Positions 1-7,282 are shown, numbered from the stretch's first letter. The stretch: 10,180 nucleotides of DNA from an uncultured Sphingobacteriales bacterium (GCA_946887085.1 CAMPKG010000103.1:1-10180), one strand, 5' to 3'. A program made the numbers and translations. The notes: a model not told the origin generated them from the sequence alone.

Positions 1-39
1 TTTTTAATGTCTGCATTTTTGAATACCGTTAAAATACCC

Positions 40-70
40 TTGACCTTGTTTCATCAACAGATTATATTTA
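40..70 (+). promoter_or_regulatory. Possible promoter of the receiver/Crp regulator gene
   Basis: TATATTTA at 63-70 is one base from the Bacteroidota -7 consensus TAnnTTTG. A TTG triplet lies at 40-42, with 20 bases between, which fits a -33 element. The start codon at 129 would leave a leader of about 55 bases. The region is AT-rich, so a chance match is quite possible. Confidence 0.3.
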
Positions 71-128
71 CGATTGTTTAGAGGGGAATGAGGCTGGATA
101 TGAAATTAGGTTGATCTAATAAATCTGA

Positions 129-1190
129 ATGAAGACCATATTACTTATAGATGACAACGCAGAGGTTCGCATGGTGATCACCGAGGTCCTCGAACTGGCT
201 AATTACCGTGTTATAGTGGCTGAGGACGGCAAGAATGGAATACTGCAAGCCAAAGAAACAAAGCCGGATCTTATCATTTGCGATATCATGATGCCGGTGA
301 TGGATGGTTATGCGGTTATTCATTCGCTGCAAAAGTTTCCGGAAACGCAGAGCATTCCGTTTATATTCTTGTCTGCCAAGGCAGAGCGCACCGACATACG
401 TAAAGGCATGGAACTGGGTGCTGATGATTATATCACAAAACCCCTCAGTAGTCCGGAAGAGTTGCTGAATGCGGTTGAAAGCCGGTTGAAGAAATCGGAG
501 CTGTTGAAAAAAGAATTAGGTGCAGGCCTTGAAGGGCTGAATAACCTGATGATATCGGTAAATGGAAAGGACCTTAAGAGTATGACCGAGGAAGGCAGCT
601 CCCAGAAGTTCAAAAAGAGACAGATTGTTTACAACGAAGGCAACCATCCTAAATATCTCTATTTTGTTGAGAAAGGGAAGGTCAAAGTGTTTAAGACCAA
701 CGACGATGGCAAAGAACTAGTGACAAACATATACACCGATGGAGATTTCATGGGGTACAATGCGATCATAGGCGAGGAAGTTTACCAGGAAACTGCTATG
801 GCTCTTGAAGAATCTGAACTGATATTGATTCCTGCCGGCGATTTCAAAGACTTGCTGAACAACAGCCGGGAGGTGTTGCATAAATTCATCCATCTGCTGG
901 CTAATAATGTCAGCGACCGGGAGAACCAACTGCTCAGTGTAGCCTATAATTCACTTCGTAAGAAAGTAGCAGACGCGCTCATTGCCATTTACAAGAAGTA
1001 CAAGAAAGACGTGGTCTCAGATGATGCTACCATCAACATAGGCCGTGAAAACCTTGCCAACTTTACAGGTACTGCTAAAGAATCAGTTATCCGCACACTC
1101 AGCGACTTCAAAGATGAGAAACTCATTGATATCAGGGACGGCAATATTGTGATCCTGAATAGAAAGAAGCTGGAAAACATGATCAACTAG
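129..1190 (+). CDS. Response regulator: receiver domain fused to a Crp/Fnr-type cyclic-nucleotide-binding and HTH module
   Basis: This is a 353-residue cytoplasmic transcription factor. Residues 1-120 form a CheY-like receiver with the acidic pair D8/D9, phospho-acceptor D52 (in CDIMMPVMDG), S82 and K104 (in ITKP), so it should be phosphorylatable. Residues 160-270 form a cyclic-nucleotide-binding-like beta barrel. Residues 275-345 form a Crp-type winged helix, whose recognition helix reads KESVIR at 317-322 and keeps the E-x3-R pattern used by Crp and Fnr on TGA half-sites. The phosphate-binding cassette is degenerate: the stretch after GDFMG has Y210 and Q220/E221 where cAMP-binding Crp has Glu and Arg, so cAMP is probably not the ligand. 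I infer that the receiver replaces or supplements ligand control. No Fnr-type cysteine cluster is visible. No histidine kinase is adjacent, although the left edge is close. ATG 129 opens directly on the receiver's first strand. Targets are unknown; see the TGACC-NN-GGTCA operators. Confidence 0.93.
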   Translation: MKTILLIDDNAEVRMVITEVLELANYRVIVAEDGKNGILQAKETKPDLIICDIMMPVMDGYAVIHSLQKFPETQSIPFIFLSAKAERTDIRKGMELGADDYITKPLSSPEELLNAVESRLKKSELLKKELGAGLEGLNNLMISVNGKDLKSMTEEGSSQKFKKRQIVYNEGNHPKYLYFVEKGKVKVFKTNDDGKELVTNIYTDGDFMGYNAIIGEEVYQETAMALEESELILIPAGDFKDLLNNSREVLHKFIHLLANNVSDRENQLLSVAYNSLRKKVADALIAIYKKYKKDVVSDDATINIGRENLANFTGTAKESVIRTLSDFKDEKLIDIRDGNIVILNRKKLENMIN

Positions 1191-1322
1191 AATTACTGAA
1201 GCAAAAAGCGTATCGGTAATGTGTAGTCGACATTTACAGCACGGCCATTTTGTTTCCCGCTTTCCGGCGGGGCATCGCACTCACTACACGTATAGCCTCT
1301 TCATCACAGCCTCCGCTGGGCG
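1191..1322. other. Intergenic region between the convergent regulator gene and trhO
   Basis: This 132-base spacer separates two converging genes. It contains one short GC hairpin (CCCGC/GCGGG, about 1256-1271), but neither strand has a T-run after it, so it is not a convincing intrinsic terminator. I see nothing else in it. Confidence 0.5.
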
Positions 1323-2399
1323 CTATTGAGCCATTGAGTCATTATTTCTCTGCACTTTCCAATCATCGCGGTGCTTGCGCAAGGGGTGGTCTTTCGATTT
1401 ATTGAAGATCATAGGCCCGTTCTCGCGTCCGGCGCGGCGTGTGCGTTGCTCGTCCTGTGGCAGGTGTAATTCTTCTTTACATTCTACACTGCAGCAACCA
1501 TCCAGCTTTGTTGCACATGTTTCGCACTGGATGAACAAGAGATGGCAGCCGTCATTTTTGCAATTTGTATGTGTATCGCAGGGGGTGCCGCAGATGTGGC
1601 AATGTGCAATTACATCTTCTGTAATACGCTCACCTAGCCGTTCATCAAACACAAAGTTCTTCCCTTTGAATTTTACAGGCAGGCCTTCCTCTTTTGCTTT
1701 GCGCGTGTATTCGATAATGCCGCCTTCTACATGGAAAACATTTTTGAAGCCCTTGTGTAACATGTAAGCGCTTGCTTTTTCGCAACGGATGCCACCCGTG
1801 CAGTACATGATGATGTTCTTATCCCGGTGATCCTTCAACATATCGGCAGCCATAGGTAGCTGGTCGCGGAAGGTGTCGGAAGGGATCTCTATGGCATTTT
1901 CGAAATGGCCCACTTCATATTCATAGTGGTTGCGCATATCAACAATGATTGTGTTCTCCTTTTCAGACAACTCATTGTATTCTTTTGCCTTCAGGTACAC
2001 GCCTGTTTTCGAGGGATCGAAGGCAGGGTCGTCGATCCCGTCGGCCACTATCTTCGGGCGCACTTTCAGGCGCAGCACCCAAAACGATTTTCCGTCATCA
2101 TCCACAGCAATATTCATGCGGATGCCATCAAGCTCCGGTGCAGAAGCATACAGGGTGTCGCGGAACATCTCATAGTTGCCTGCGGGAACACTCACCTGGG
2201 CGTTGATGCCTTCGTGGGCAACGTAAATACGCCCGAAAACTTTGAGGTCGACAAATTTCTTGTAAAGCTCATCGCGGAACGACTGCGGGTCTGCGATGTT
2301 GAAATACTTGTAAAAGGAAACTGTAGTGCGCGGCTCTGTCTCGGCCAGCATGCGCTGCCTCAGTTCCTCGTTCGAGATACGGTTGTGTAACACTGGCAT
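1323..2399 (-). CDS. trhO: tRNA uridine(34) hydroxylase, rhodanese family (TrhO/YceA type)
   Basis: The predicted product has 358 residues, close to the roughly 350 of Escherichia coli TrhO. This family catalyses oxygen-dependent hydroxylation of U34 in tRNA, giving ho5U, the precursor of cmo5U/mo5U wobble modifications. The N-terminal 25-125 region is the conserved UPF0176 domain ([19 protein letters not shown]). Residues 148-240 form a rhodanese domain with catalytic C200 in the loop [10 protein letters not shown]. The C-terminal part carries ten cysteines between residues 267 and 307 ([15 protein letters not shown]), a likely metal-binding module of this family. The frame is open 20 codons further upstream, but I chose the ATG at 2399. 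It has AGGAAGG a few bases upstream and matches the family's N-terminus, and the extension would run through the -7 promoter element. The gene is monocistronic here and divergent from the broken gene at 2502. Confidence 0.95.
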   Translation of the reverse strand: MPVLHNRISNEELRQRMLAETEPRTTVSFYKYFNIADPQSFRDELYKKFVDLKVFGRIYVAHEGINAQVSVPAGNYEMFRDTLYASAPELDGIRMNIAVDDDGKSFWVLRLKVRPKIVADGIDDPAFDPSKTGVYLKAKEYNELSEKENTIIVDMRNHYEYEVGHFENAIEIPSDTFRDQLPMAADMLKDHRDKNIIMYCTGGIRCEKASAYMLHKGFKNVFHVEGGIIEYTRKAKEEGLPVKFKGKNFVFDERLGERITEDVIAHCHICGTPCDTHTNCKNDGCHLLFIQCETCATKLDGCCSVECKEELHLPQDEQRTRRAGRENGPMIFNKSKDHPLRKHRDDWKVQRNNDSMAQ

Positions 2400-2438
2400 G
2401 GTGTCCCTTCCTGTTCTTTTAGAGTTATAAAATCGTCG

Positions 2439-2446
2439 CAAAGTTA
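2439..2446 (-). promoter_or_regulatory. -7 promoter element of trhO
   Basis: Read on the minus strand this is TAACTTTG, a perfect TAnnTTTG element of the Bacteroidota housekeeping sigma factor. It lies 39 bases before the ATG at 2399, giving a leader of about 33 bases that includes the AGGAAGG ribosome-binding site. A T-rich stretch lies where a -33 element would be, but no clear TTG is present. Confidence 0.55.
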
Positions 2447-2501
2447 CGTGATAATGCAAAATCTAAAAGTTAAAAGATAAAAAAATATTATATTTAGTAT
2501 C

Positions 2502-2961
2502 GTGAGACAACCCTTTGCGCTTTTTGCGACCTCATCGTGCATTTTACAGTATCCGCCCAACCTCAGACGGTAATTGCAAGGCCATTGAAGAATGTTGACT
2601 TCATAGGCGATGACGCGGGGCCTGAAGTCAGGCATCAATTGCTTTGTTATCGCTGACTGGAAAGATTACAGAAAATTCTTTGGCGCCCCTGCTCATCCCG
2701 ATACACCGCAGCTAAGTAAGGAAATGATGTTGGTATTGCTGATGCCTTCCACGAACCGAGATGCAACTTGAGTTCGGCAGGGTAGACACCTGGGCCGGCG
2801 ACGTCGTGGAAGTGCGCTATAGAGCAGACCTGAACAAGGGAAAACTTACTTACAAGTTTTATCCGATCGCGATAAGTGTGATACCGAGATTACCTGGTTT
2901 GCGGCGGATAAAATTTTACGACGATAAAATGAAACTAGTAAAGACCGTTGAGGTCCAATAA
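2502..2961 (+). pseudogene. Frameshifted gene for a small exported protein (PrcB-like pattern, tentative)
   Basis: Three overlapping open segments in different frames join into one plausible protein. Segment one starts at GTG 2502 (MRQPFALFATSSC) and resembles a signal peptide. It switches near TTTT 2542-2545 into a second frame (TVSAQPQTVIARPLKNVDF). That switches near the GGGG run at about 2615-2618 into a third (LKSGINCFVIADWKDYRKF, then KEMMLVLLMPS). That in turn switches near AA 2765-2766 into the last segment, which ends at TAA 2959-2961 (LEFGRVDTWAGDVVEVRY, then TYKFYPIAISVIP). Adding one T and removing one G and one A would give about 152 residues with a VSAQ signal-peptidase site. 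The order FVI-W-F, KEMMLVLL, VVEVRY and YPIAISVIP resembles the PrcB-type beta domain of secreted Bacteroidota proteins. That assignment rests on pattern memory only. Flanking genes are intact, which favours real decay over poor sequence. Confidence 0.6.
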
Positions 2962-3192
2962 TTAAAGATACCTCAGCGGATTGCGTCTGCTCAGCCAGAT
3001 GTAACGCTTCATATTCATCCAGAAGGCTAATATCATGTAGATAATTAGCGGTGAACCCAGTGTCATGAAAGAAATGTAAATGAACCAGAGCCTGATGCGC
3101 GAGGTGGCAACGCCCATTTTTTCACCAATCGCTGTACACACCCCAAAGGCCTTCCATTCTATGAAGTCCTTGAGATCAGTTAATCGTTTCAT
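2962..3192 (-). CDS. Small PspC-domain membrane protein
   Basis: This 76-residue protein consists almost wholly of a PspC domain. The segment AFGVCTAIGEKMGVATSRIR (16-35) matches the family pattern 'GVcaGiae.fgid...vR', and a hydrophobic stretch at about 36-60 (LWFIYISF, LIIYMILAFW) should cross the inner membrane. In enterobacteria PspC is part of the phage-shock response to membrane stress. Stand-alone PspC proteins in Bacteroidota are mostly uncharacterised, so only a membrane-associated role is inferred. ATG 3192 is preferred over the in-frame TTG at 3201 because it starts with the usual MKRL and follows a TAGATTTG element by only six bases. The stop abuts the stop of the broken gene at 2961 on the other strand with no spacer. 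Confidence 0.85.
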   Translation of the reverse strand: MKRLTDLKDFIEWKAFGVCTAIGEKMGVATSRIRLWFIYISFMTLGSPLIIYMILAFWMNMKRYIWLSRRNPLRYL

Positions 3193-3198
3193 ATTTAC

Positions 3199-3206
3199 CA
3201 AATCTA
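3199..3206 (-). promoter_or_regulatory. Candidate -7 element of the PspC gene
   Basis: On the minus strand this reads TAGATTTG, a perfect TAnnTTTG. It ends six bases before the ATG at 3192, so transcription would begin at or next to the start codon and give a leaderless or nearly leaderless mRNA. No TTG is seen at the -33 distance, so it could be a chance match. Confidence 0.3.
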
Positions 3207-3260
3207 CAAAAACCCATTCAGATCTATTGCCATGTATATAAAAATTTATGCCAGCCTAAT

Positions 3261-3295
3261 ATAAAAGCCCTCCGCAAGTCTGCAGAGGGCCTTAA
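3261..3295 (-). terminator. Intrinsic terminator of the aconitase gene
   Basis: Inverted repeat GCCCTC (3267-3272) and GAGGGC (3285-3290) with a 12-base loop. On the minus strand it is followed by TTTTAT. It begins 12 bases after the aconitase stop and isolates that gene from the PspC gene downstream on the same strand. Confidence 0.75.
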
Positions 3296-3306
3296 ATACA
3301 AAAAGT

Positions 3307-5571
3307 TTATTGCGCGAATTCCTGGCGGATCACGTTCAGGGCGCCACCAGCCTTGAACCATTCGATCTGCTGGGCATTGTAGGTATGGTTCAGGATCACC
3401 TCATCGCTGCTGCCATCTTTGTGGTTCAGCACCATGACGATTTGCTCGCCTGGGGCAAACTGCTTCAGGCCTATGATGTCGATAACATCGTCTTCCTGTA
3501 CCTTATCGTAGTCTTCTTTATTAGCGAAAGTAAGCGCCAGCATACCCTGCTTTTTCAAGTTCGTCTCGTGGATACGGGCGAAACTCTTAACTATGATGGC
3601 ACGCACACCCAGGTGGCGTGGTTCCATAGCGGCGTGTTCGCGCGAGCTGCCTTCGCCATAGTTCTCATCGCCTATAACAACGCTGCCGATATTGGCCGCT
3701 TTGTACGCGCGCTGAACCTGGGGAACCTCACCGTATTCACCTGTAAGCTGGTTCTTCACTGTGTTGGTTTCCATGTTGAAGGCGTTGATAGCGCCGATCA
3801 GCATGTTGTTGGAGATATTGTCGAGGTGGCCACGGTATTTCAGCCAGGGACCTGCCATTGAAATATGATCGGTCGTACACTTGCCGAATGCTTTGATCAG
3901 TAGCTTCATGCCGTGCAGATCCGTTCCCTCCCATGTCGAAAATGCTTCCAGCAGCTGCAATCGGGTGCTCGCAGGGTCTACTATTACTTCTACCTTACTG
4001 CCATCAACGGCAGGCGCCTGGTAACCGGCATCTTTCACGGAGAAACCACTCGGGGGTAACTCAAAACCTTTAGGTTCTTCCAGCATAACCTGCTCGCCTT
4101 TCTCGTTGGTCAGTTTATCTTTCAGCGGGTTGAAAGATAGGCTGCCCGATATCGCAAACGCAGTAACGATTTCAGGAGAAGCAACGAAAGCATGTGTTGA
4201 TGCAAAGCCGTCGTTTCGTTTAGCAAAGTTCCTGTTGAATGATGTAACGATGGTGTTCTTGCGCGCAGGATCGTCGATATGACGTGCCCACTGTCCGATG
4301 CATGGACCACAGGCGTTAGCCAGTACCACGCCGCCCATTTTGTCGAAGGTCTTCAGCAGGCCATCGCGCTCTATGGTATAGCGCACCATTTCCGAACCGG
4401 GGGTGATGGTGTATTCGCTTTTTGTTTTCAAGCCTTTCTTCATTGCATCTTCGGCAATGAAAGCAGCACGCGAGATATCTTCGTAAGAAGAATTTGTGCA
4501 GGAGCCTATCAGGGCTACTTCAACCGCATCGGGCCAGCCGTGTTTTTGTACTGCTTCTGCCATCTGGCTGATGGGCGTGGCCAGGTCTGGCGTGAAGGGA
4601 CCATTTACATATGGCTCCAAGTCGTCGAGGTTGATCTCGATAAGCTGGTCGTAAAATATTTCAGGATTCTGGTAAACTTCTTTATCTGAACGCAGGTGTT
4701 CGTTCACACCATCGGCCAGCGTTGCGATCTCTTCACGATTGGTGCCTTTCAGGTAATCGCCCATTTTTTCGTCGTAAGCAAACAGCGAGCAGGTAGCGCC
4801 TATTTCTGCACCCATGTTGCAAATAGTGGCTTTACCGGTTGCACTCAGGCTTTCAGCGCCCGGGCCAAAGTATTCAACTATGGCGCCTGTACCGCCTTTA
4901 ACGGTAAGGATACCGGCAACTTTCAGGATAATGTCTTTTGCTGATGTCCAGCCACTCATGCGGCCCGTAAGTTTCACACCTATCAGCTTAGGCATTTTCA
5001 GTTCCCATGGGAGGCCGGCCATTACATCAACTGCGTCAGCCCCACCAACTCCGATAGCGATCATACCAAGGCCACCTGCATTGGGCGTGTGGCTGTCGGT
5101 GCCGATCATCATACCGCCGGGGAAAGCGTAGTTCTCCAGCACTACCTGGTGGATGATACCTGCACCTGGTTTCCAGAAACCGATGCCGTATTTGTTCGAT
5201 ATAGAAGAAAGGAATTCGTAAACTTCTTTGTTCACTTCGTTGGCAGTGGCCAGGTCTTCAGTTGCACCGGTTTTCGCCTGTATCAGGTGGTCGCAGTGAA
5301 CCGAGCTAGGTACCGCCACCTGGCTACGTCCGCAGGTCATAAACTGCAGCAGCGCCATCTGCGCAGTGGCATCCTGCATAGCAACACGGTCAGGTGCAAA
5401 GTTCACATAATCCCTTCCACGCTCGTACGCCCTGTTGGCAGCTTCGTATGTATGGGAATACAGTATTTTTTCGGCCTGTGTCAAAGGGCGGCCGACCAGT
5501 TTGCGCGCTTGTGCGATTTTTTCGGGGAGTTGTTTGTAAACCTGTTGGATCAGATCGAGATCGAATGCCAT
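3307..5571 (-). CDS. acn: Aconitate hydratase (aconitase), TCA cycle
   Basis: The 754-residue product interconverts citrate and isocitrate through cis-aconitate in the cytoplasmic TCA cycle, using a [4Fe-4S] cluster. The cluster ligands are visible as C358 in [11 protein letters not shown] and C421/C424 in [11 protein letters not shown]. The active-site loop of the swivel domain is intact as [16 protein letters not shown] (638-653, with S643 and R644). The substrate-loop motifs [11 protein letters not shown] (157-167) and [15 protein letters not shown] (81-95) are also present. The size and sequence resemble the mitochondrial-type aconitase of eukaryotes and many Bacteroidota rather than the roughly 890-residue AcnA or the AcnB type. 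ATG 5571 gives [15 protein letters not shown] with no better alternative upstream. The gene is monocistronic, with its own terminator, and divergent from the EGF-like lipoprotein gene. Nothing is truncated. Confidence 0.97.
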   Translation of the reverse strand: MAFDLDLIQQVYKQLPEKIAQARKLVGRPLTQAEKILYSHTYEAANRAYERGRDYVNFAPDRVAMQDATAQMALLQFMTCGRSQVAVPSSVHCDHLIQAKTGATEDLATANEVNKEVYEFLSSISNKYGIGFWKPGAGIIHQVVLENYAFPGGMMIGTDSHTPNAGGLGMIAIGVGGADAVDVMAGLPWELKMPKLIGVKLTGRMSGWTSAKDIILKVAGILTVKGGTGAIVEYFGPGAESLSATGKATICNMGAEIGATCSLFAYDEKMGDYLKGTNREEIATLADGVNEHLRSDKEVYQNPEIFYDQLIEINLDDLEPYVNGPFTPDLATPISQMAEAVQKHGWPDAVEVALIGSCTNSSYEDISRAAFIAEDAMKKGLKTKSEYTITPGSEMVRYTIERDGLLKTFDKMGGVVLANACGPCIGQWARHIDDPARKNTIVTSFNRNFAKRNDGFASTHAFVASPEIVTAFAISGSLSFNPLKDKLTNEKGEQVMLEEPKGFELPPSGFSVKDAGYQAPAVDGSKVEVIVDPASTRLQLLEAFSTWEGTDLHGMKLLIKAFGKCTTDHISMAGPWLKYRGHLDNISNNMLIGAINAFNMETNTVKNQLTGEYGEVPQVQRAYKAANIGSVVIGDENYGEGSSREHAAMEPRHLGVRAIIVKSFARIHETNLKKQGMLALTFANKEDYDKVQEDDVIDIIGLKQFAPGEQIVMVLNHKDGSSDEVILNHTYNAQQIEWFKAGGALNVIRQEFAQ

Positions 5572-5609
5572 TGCAACGAAATTTGAGTTTTTATTATTTA
5601 AAAGCGAGG

Positions 5610-5617
5610 CGAAGTTA
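5610..5617 (-). promoter_or_regulatory. Candidate -7 element of the aconitase gene
   Basis: On the minus strand this reads TAACTTCG, one mismatch from TAnnTTTG. It is 38 bases before the ATG at 5571, a leader length like that of trhO. The upstream flank is T-rich without a clear TTG. Confidence 0.35.
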
Positions 5618-5651
5618 CCGAAAATGAAAATTAAATGGAAACGGAGAGATT

Positions 5652-5659
5652 TATATTTG
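5652..5659 (+). promoter_or_regulatory. Candidate -7 element of the EGF-like lipoprotein gene
   Basis: TATATTTG is a perfect match to TAnnTTTG. It would start a transcript near 5665 with a 115-base leader that contains the 27-codon ORF at 5701. A second, imperfect element, TACCTTTC, at 5721-5728 would give a leader of about 45 bases. The sequence does not decide between them. Confidence 0.35.
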
Positions 5660-5700
5660 AATATAGTAGCTATATATAGATAAAAGACAAATAATATAAG

Positions 5701-5784
5701 ATGGGAATCCCGAGTTTTTTTACCTTTCTAATCATGGCTTTTGCGTTCCTGCATAACCCACAATTTCCTACCTTACAGGCATGA
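5701..5784 (+). CDS. Possible 27-residue hydrophobic leader ORF overlapping the lipoprotein start
   Basis: An open frame from ATG 5701 encodes a short hydrophobic peptide that begins [18 protein letters not shown]. Its TGA at 5782-5784 overlaps the ATG of the downstream lipoprotein gene at 5781 (ATGA), the arrangement typical of translational coupling. It resembles a single membrane segment or signal peptide. No convincing Shine-Dalgarno sequence precedes it, and an AT-rich leader can produce such an ORF by chance. It may be a leader peptide, a tiny membrane protein or nothing. Confidence 0.25.
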   Translation: MGIPSFFTFLIMAFAFLHNPQFPTLQA

Positions 5785-6383
5785 ACCTGAGAAATATCCT
5801 CATAACCTCCATATTAGTTCTTACGGCTTTTGCCACCATTACTTATACTGCCTGTATCAAAGACACCTGCGAAGACGTCATTTGCCAGCACAACGGTATC
5901 TGTAAAGAAGGCAAATGCCAGTGCCCATCCGGTTATAGCGGTGATAACTGTGAGATAGTCACGGACCCTTGTGTGCTCGTACAATGCAAGAACGAAGGGG
6001 TGTGCAAGGACGGTAAATGCCAGTGTCCTTTTGGATATGAGGGTGAACTTTGCGAGGTGCTTTCTATCAACAAATACTTTGGGGCGTGGACGGGAACAGA
6101 TTCCTGTGCGTCGGGTACCTACGAATCCAATATTGCGCTTGGATCGTCCCCTGCATCAAACAGGTCTGCACGTATCACCAACCCGGGCGGATTTGGAGAT
6201 GCTTTTTCGGTTACCGGCCAGTTAACAGGTGCTGATACGCTCACCATCCCGCTGCAGACCGTAGCTGCAGGTTTTACGCTCTCGGGTAAGATCGTTTTTG
6301 AGAGTAGCAACAAAATGAGCTTTACGTACATTAAAACAACCACGTCCAGAAAGGATACCTGCACCGGTATATATACCAAATAA
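5781..6383 (+). CDS. Lipoprotein with two EGF-like domains
   Basis: The 200-residue product has a hydrophobic N-terminus (6-22) and a lipobox-like TYTAC with C25 as the likely lipidated cysteine. The following IKD is acidic/basic, as in Bacteroidota surface-exposure signals. Two EGF-like modules follow. The first has cysteines 30, 35, 41, 46, 48 and 57, the second 64, 69, 75, 80, 82 and 91, both with the spacing C-x4-C-x5-C-x4-C-x-C-x8-C. They are near copies (KEGKCQCPSGYSG and KDGKCQCPFGYEG), repeated every 34 residues, so the second probably arose by tandem duplication. Residues 97-200 form a Ser/Thr/Gly-rich, probably beta-stranded domain with one cysteine near each end (DSCASG and DTCTG), perhaps a disulfide. 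EGF modules imply an extracellular binding role, with partner unknown. Such lipoproteins are common in Bacteroidota genomes and uncharacterised as far as I know. Confidence 0.85.
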   Translation: MNLRNILITSILVLTAFATITYTACIKDTCEDVICQHNGICKEGKCQCPSGYSGDNCEIVTDPCVLVQCKNEGVCKDGKCQCPFGYEGELCEVLSINKYFGAWTGTDSCASGTYESNIALGSSPASNRSARITNPGGFGDAFSVTGQLTGADTLTIPLQTVAAGFTLSGKIVFESSNKMSFTYIKTTTSRKDTCTGIYTK

Positions 6384-6408
6384 GATGACGACCATCACCA
6401 TCGGACGG

Positions 6409-6420
6409 TGACCCAGGTCA
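6409..6420 (+). promoter_or_regulatory. Operator TGACC-CA-GGTCA upstream of the 6474 gene (Crp/Fnr-type half-sites)
   Basis: TGACCCAGGTCA has perfect five-base inverted arms around a two-base centre and fits the TGA-N6-TCA layout of Crp/Fnr sites. It is followed by 23 bases and then the -7 element TACTTTTG. The palindrome at 7305-7316 stands at exactly the same distance from its own -7 element. It would centre near -40 to -44 from the expected transcript start, the class II activator position. Confidence 0.6.
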
Positions 6421-6443
6421 GAAAAAAACGATTAGCCTCATTC

Positions 6444-6451
6444 TACTTTTG
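6444..6451 (+). promoter_or_regulatory. -7 element of the 6474 gene
   Basis: TACTTTTG matches TAnnTTTG perfectly and lies 22 bases before the ATG at 6474. No TTG is found at the -33 distance. The operator at 6409-6420 occupies the region upstream, which is consistent with a promoter that depends on an activator. Confidence 0.55.
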
Positions 6452-6473
6452 ATATGGTTAAAAAAACGTAGCC

Positions 6474-6842
6474 ATGCAACAAGTAGAATTAAACATGCTC
6501 ATTGACAAACAACTGAGTGATCTTTTAATAAAAGCAAATAATATTGTAGCGGGTACTGGCGATGATCAACTGGTAGAGGAATTTTGCCAACATTCAGCAG
6601 CTGTCAAACGTTTTATCAATGACTACGTCACCCACACGGGGATCCGCAAGTTTGCAGGACAAATACCCGATATTGATTTCAAAAGGTCGAGCCTGCCAGA
6701 GCGTGTAGCAATGACCTTCCCATTTTTCTCGGGCCTGCGTCAGCGCAAAAACGAAGTGCTAAAAAACGCAATTAATAATATTAAGGAAGCGCAAGGTATA
6801 TACGCCACCATTTATTACTTGCATGATGCTGACGTAAACTGA
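6474..6842 (+). CDS. Unknown small helical protein, candidate member of the TGACC-NN-GGTCA regulon
   Basis: The 122-residue product is not recognised. It has no signal peptide or membrane segment and looks mainly alpha-helical. A first helical part (8-55) is followed by a loop with IPDIDFKRSSLP (64-75) and a second part with FPFFSGLRQRKNEVLKNAI, ending in IYATIYYLHDADVN. There is one cysteine (in EEFCQHSA) and no metal-binding signature that I trust. ATG 6474 fits the promoter, which leaves a leader of about 20 bases. There is no clear Shine-Dalgarno sequence. The gene is monocistronic and closed by the hairpin at 6878-6905. Its promoter shares operator, spacing and -7 element with the 7373 gene, so the two are probably co-regulated. 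Confidence 0.75.
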   Translation: MQQVELNMLIDKQLSDLLIKANNIVAGTGDDQLVEEFCQHSAAVKRFINDYVTHTGIRKFAGQIPDIDFKRSSLPERVAMTFPFFSGLRQRKNEVLKNAINNIKEAQGIYATIYYLHDADVN

Positions 6843-6877
6843 GTGAGAATGCAAAACAGTAAGTAAATGAAACACAA

Positions 6878-6905
6878 AAAGAGGTTGCTAATTGGCAACC
6901 TCTTT
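6878..6905. terminator. Bidirectional intrinsic terminator between convergent genes
   Basis: An 11-bp perfect stem, AAAGAGGTTGC (6878-6888) with GCAACCTCTTT (6895-6905), and a six-base loop. A-runs lie on the left and T-rich sequence on the right, so it should work for the 6474 gene on the plus strand and for the 6927 gene on the minus strand. Confidence 0.9.
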
Positions 6906-6926
6906 CTATTTAAAACATCAGGTTGG

Positions 6927-7127
6927 TTACAACCTTCTGTCAGAACGATCTGGTTTTAGTTCTTTAGTCAAACCTTCGTCAAGTTCAGTTTGTTTTTTCA
7001 TCGGTTCGTACGTCACTTCTTCTCGCGATGTACCCGATTGACCGGGACGATTGGTCTTCAGTGTTTCCAGTTGCTCTTTCTCTAATCCTTGCTCCTGCTC
7101 GCGCAGGTGTTCGCGATTCTGTCTCAT
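6927..7127 (-). CDS. Small, highly charged protein of unknown function
   Basis: The 66-residue product is almost entirely hydrophilic, rich in Glu, Lys, Arg and Gln (REHLREQEQGLEKEQ), with no cysteine, signal peptide or membrane segment. The N-terminal 30 residues could form a charged helix and the remainder is probably disordered. ATG 7127 is preceded by AT-rich sequence without a Shine-Dalgarno site. The gene points at the bidirectional terminator at 6878-6905, which supports it being transcribed. A weak -7-like TATGTTTT lies at 7158-7165 on the minus strand. I do not recognise a family, and a protein this short with biased composition could be a chance ORF. Confidence 0.55.
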   Translation of the reverse strand: MRQNREHLREQEQGLEKEQLETLKTNRPGQSGTSREEVTYEPMKKQTELDEGLTKELKPDRSDRRL

Positions 7128-7282
7128 AACTAATTGATTTAGTCCGCTATACAGCTAAAAACATAATGCCACTAAGCTGGGTGAAATATGTTTTTTTAAG
7201 CAAGCTTAACAGCAGAGGTGTATTATGCTAAAACGGTGTTAAAACGACAACGAATGATGGGTTTCGTGTACGCTGGTTTTAG

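Noticed and set aside
40..57. Fnr-like inverted repeat TTGA...TCAA upstream of the receiver/Crp gene
   Set aside because: The half-sites are ten bases apart instead of six, and the inner TGA/TCA pair is seven apart, so it does not fit a Crp/Fnr site; autoregulation is not supported.
1256..1272. GC hairpin CCCGC/GCGGG after the regulator gene as a terminator
   Set aside because: The stem is only five base pairs and neither strand has a T-run after it.
1083..1280. Minus-strand 65-codon open frame overlapping the end of the regulator gene
   Set aside because: Most of it is antisense to the conserved Crp-type HTH region and it has no promoter or ribosome-binding site.
2444..2638. Minus-strand 64-codon open frame upstream of trhO
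   Set aside because: It runs antisense to the broken exported-protein gene and ends in the trhO promoter; the plus-strand segments make a better protein.
3310..5586. Plus-strand open frames opposite aconitase
   Set aside because: Aconitase is certain from its motifs over the full length; the opposing frames show no domain and simply mirror its codon use.
6396..6412. Inverted repeat TCACC/GGTGA after the EGF-like lipoprotein as a terminator
   Set aside because: It is a weak five-base stem with no T-run, and it overlaps the operator at 6409.
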